Shown piece after piece: positions 62,295-64,000 of a stretch of DNA of 64,000 nucleotides (position 1 is the first letter of the stretch; each line of letters opens with the position of its first letter). The stretch spans positions 62,001-126,000 of the forward strand of contig CAWELU010000061.1 of assembly GCA_963809965.1 (NCBI GenBank), in the 5' to 3' direction. Below the pieces are notes generated by a model. It made no database searches, was not told the origin of the DNA, and saw nothing but the letters and a program-made list of their open reading frames with translations. Source of the DNA: CAIWHR01 sp963809965 (GTDB lineage Bacteria > Pseudomonadota > Gammaproteobacteria > Burkholderiales > Casimicrobiaceae). Made by a program: the position numbers and the translations under genes.

Positions 62295-64000
62295 AGGCAG
62301 CACGCGGCTTCTGGCTTTGGCTGGCGGTCTTCTACTTCGGCGTGCTCGCGGTGATCGGCGCGTTCGCGCAGGTGGCCGTCGTGGGGATCGATGCGACGCA
62401 ACGGCAGGCATGGGTAAGAACGCTTGTCGAGGCGGGGCCGGCGCTGGTCTATGCGGCCGGAATTCTGCTCTTCGTCTGCGCAGGCGTCCTGCGCTGGGTG
62501 TTTCGGCGCTACCCGGAGGCGGTGCATCAGCTTGCCGACCAGACGCGCGTGCTGCTCGCGGCGAACCCCGATCACCAGGTGGTTGGCGCCGGGGGGCCCG
62601 AAATCGCCGAGCTGGCCGCCGTGATCAACCAGCTCGCCGACGGCCACCGTCGGCTCAAGCGCGACCTGGATGCGAAGAGCGCCGAGGCCCGGGCGCGCGT
62701 CGAAGAGGAACGCAATCGCCTCGCGGCGCTGATGTCGGAGCTGTCGGAGGGCGTCGTGGTGTGCAACGTCGACGGCCGCATTCTCCTGTACAACACGCGG
62801 GCGGCAAACCTGGTCGGTGGCGCCGAGTCGGGGCCCGCGCGGGGCGATTACACGCCGCTGGGGCTCGGCCGCTCGGTGTTCGGGCTTCTCGAACCGCGAC
62901 CAGGTGGCACACGCGCTCGACAAGATCCAGCACCAGCTCGAACGCAAGGTCGAGCGTCCGCACACGCGCTTCGTGACAGGCGCCGCGAACGGCGCGCTGC
63001 TGCGGGTTCAGGTGGCGCCGTTCCTGTCGGCCGATCGGCGGATGGCCGGGATGGTGTTCACCCTCGACGACGTGCGCGTCCTGATCGGGCGCGAGGCGCA
63101 GCGGCTGAAGCTGCTGCAGGCGCTCGCGACGGGCGTGCGCGCGCCGGTTGCCAACTTGCGTGCGGCCGCCGAGAGTCTGGTCGCATTTCCCGAGATGGAA
63201 GTCGCGCGTCGCGCGCAATTCGTCGAGATCGTGGCAGCCGAGTCGCGCGTGCTCACGGAGCGCCTCAACGCCGCGTTGAGCGATTATGCCGATGCGTTGA
63301 AGGGAAGCCTCACGCTCGAGGACATGCGGGTCGTCGATCTGTTGACCGTCGTTCAGCGGCGCGTGGCGGACACTGTCGCGATGCCCGCCGACATCGAGTA
63401 CGCGGCCGAGGATCTGTGGGTGAGGGTCGACAGTTTCGCGTTCGCGCAGGCCATCGTCTCGCTCGCCACCCGGCTGCGCGCCGATTACGGGATACGAGCG
63501 CTGCGGTTCCGTGCGGGCGCAAGCGGAAGCTTTGCCGAGCTCGATCTGGTCTGGACCGGGGCCATCGTGGGCAGCGACGCCTTGGCGCTATGGGAAACCG
63601 AGCCCATGCGCGTCGGCGCCGACGAGACGCCGCTCACACTAAAGGACGTGCTCGAGCGTCACGGCGGCGAAGTCTGGAGCCAGGCCGACAAACCGCGCCA
63701 GACGGCCTGGTTCCGCTTTCTCTTGCCGCTGGGCGAGCCGGTCGAGGTCGCGTCGCCGCGACCGACGGCGGTGGACAACCGGCCCGAATACTACGACTTC
63801 GACCTGTTCGAACGCATCGAAACGACCGGCGAGCTGGCCGAGCGCCGCCTCGCCGAACTCGCGTACACGGTATTCGACACGGAAACCACCGGCCTCGAGC
63901 CTTCGGCCGGAGATGAAATCATCTCCATCGGCGCGGTGCGTATCGTGAACGGCCGGCTGCTCAAGAGCGAGGTGTTCGAGCAACTGGTCAATCCGGGCCG
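62291..64000 (+). CDS. Membrane-anchored degenerate sensor kinase fused to a DEDDh 3'-5' exonuclease (one frameshift, 3' truncated)
   Basis: Two membrane helices (GFWLWLAVFYFGVLAVIGAF; AGPALVYAAGILLFVCAGVL), a HAMP-like linker with coiled coil, a PAS-type region (LMSELSEGVVVCNVDGRILL), +1 at about 62899 restoring NRDQVAHALDKI, then a HisKA/ATPase-like part in which the H box reads ATGVRAPVANLRAAAESL with no phospho-accepting His. The C-terminus is a DnaQ-like exonuclease: YTVFDTETTGLEPSAGDEII (Asp-Glu motif) and IGAVRIVNGRLL. The window ends in this domain. Such DnaQ-type proteins are known beside SSS-kinases in Betaproteobacteria; their function is unsettled. Confidence 0.85.

Overview
The window reads as a chromosome segment of a GC-rich betaproteobacterium (Burkholderiales/Nitrosomonadales type, exact lineage not determinable). 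Evidence is housekeeping synteny: dusB-fis-purH-purD-hemF; nadD-rsfS-rlmH-maf-rng; isoaspartate methyltransferase-rhodanese-tolC facing waaA-waaC; cytochrome c4 divergent from engB; aceE-aceF-lpdA with a lipoyl domain on both E2 and E3; and -10 boxes of the TAGAAT/TATAAT kind just upstream of genes. I see no rRNA, tRNA, CRISPR array, prophage or insertion sequence.

Layout. 0-1.2 kb: end of a TonB-like gene and mtgA, then a tandem repeat and a large hairpin. 1.4-7.6 kb (minus): a four-gene sensory operon (REC-cyclase, hybrid histidine kinase, porin-like protein, small PstS-like protein). 7.9-11.5 kb: mgtE, a small lipoprotein, an ECF sigma factor with its anti-sigma partner. 11.6-14.4 kb: a D-threonine-aldolase-like enzyme, a VOC protein and an esterase. 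14.4-18.9 kb (minus): rng, maf, rlmH, rsfS, nadD, DUF924. 18.9-23.8 kb: MFS transporter, proA, a vapBC-like pair, rpiA, an exported repeat protein. 24-29.8 kb (minus): pyruvate dehydrogenase operon. 30-33.2 kb: 5-FTHF cyclo-ligase, pepP, ubiH. 33.3-39.5 kb: dusB, fis, purH, purD, hemF, NUDIX/acylphosphatase. 39.5-45.4 kb (minus): a BPSS1780-like membrane protein and a full LIV branched-chain amino-acid ABC transporter. 45.7-56 kb: a perfect AT-rich palindrome, methyltransferase-rhodanese-tolC, waaA/waaC, a WaaE-like glycosyltransferase, a nucleotide-sugar epimerase and rmlBACD: an envelope/LPS block. 56-58.6 kb: MOSC protein, cytochrome c4, engB. 58.9-64 kb: small membrane protein, symporter-histidine kinase (CbrA-like), single-domain response regulator, and a degenerate-kinase/DEDDh-exonuclease fusion cut by the window end.

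A dominant technical feature is that about 26 conserved genes are broken by roughly 44 single-base indels, almost all of them +1 insertions. Removing them restores full-length proteins and normal ATGA/GTGA operon overlaps, so consensus sequencing error is far more likely than gene decay. For such genes I give the span of the repaired gene and say where the shifts lie.

The most unusual biology is the minus-strand sensory operon at 1.4-7.6 kb, the sensor/exonuclease cluster at the right end, the 31-bp palindrome before the methyltransferase-rhodanese-tolC operon, and a densely structured non-coding stretch behind engB.
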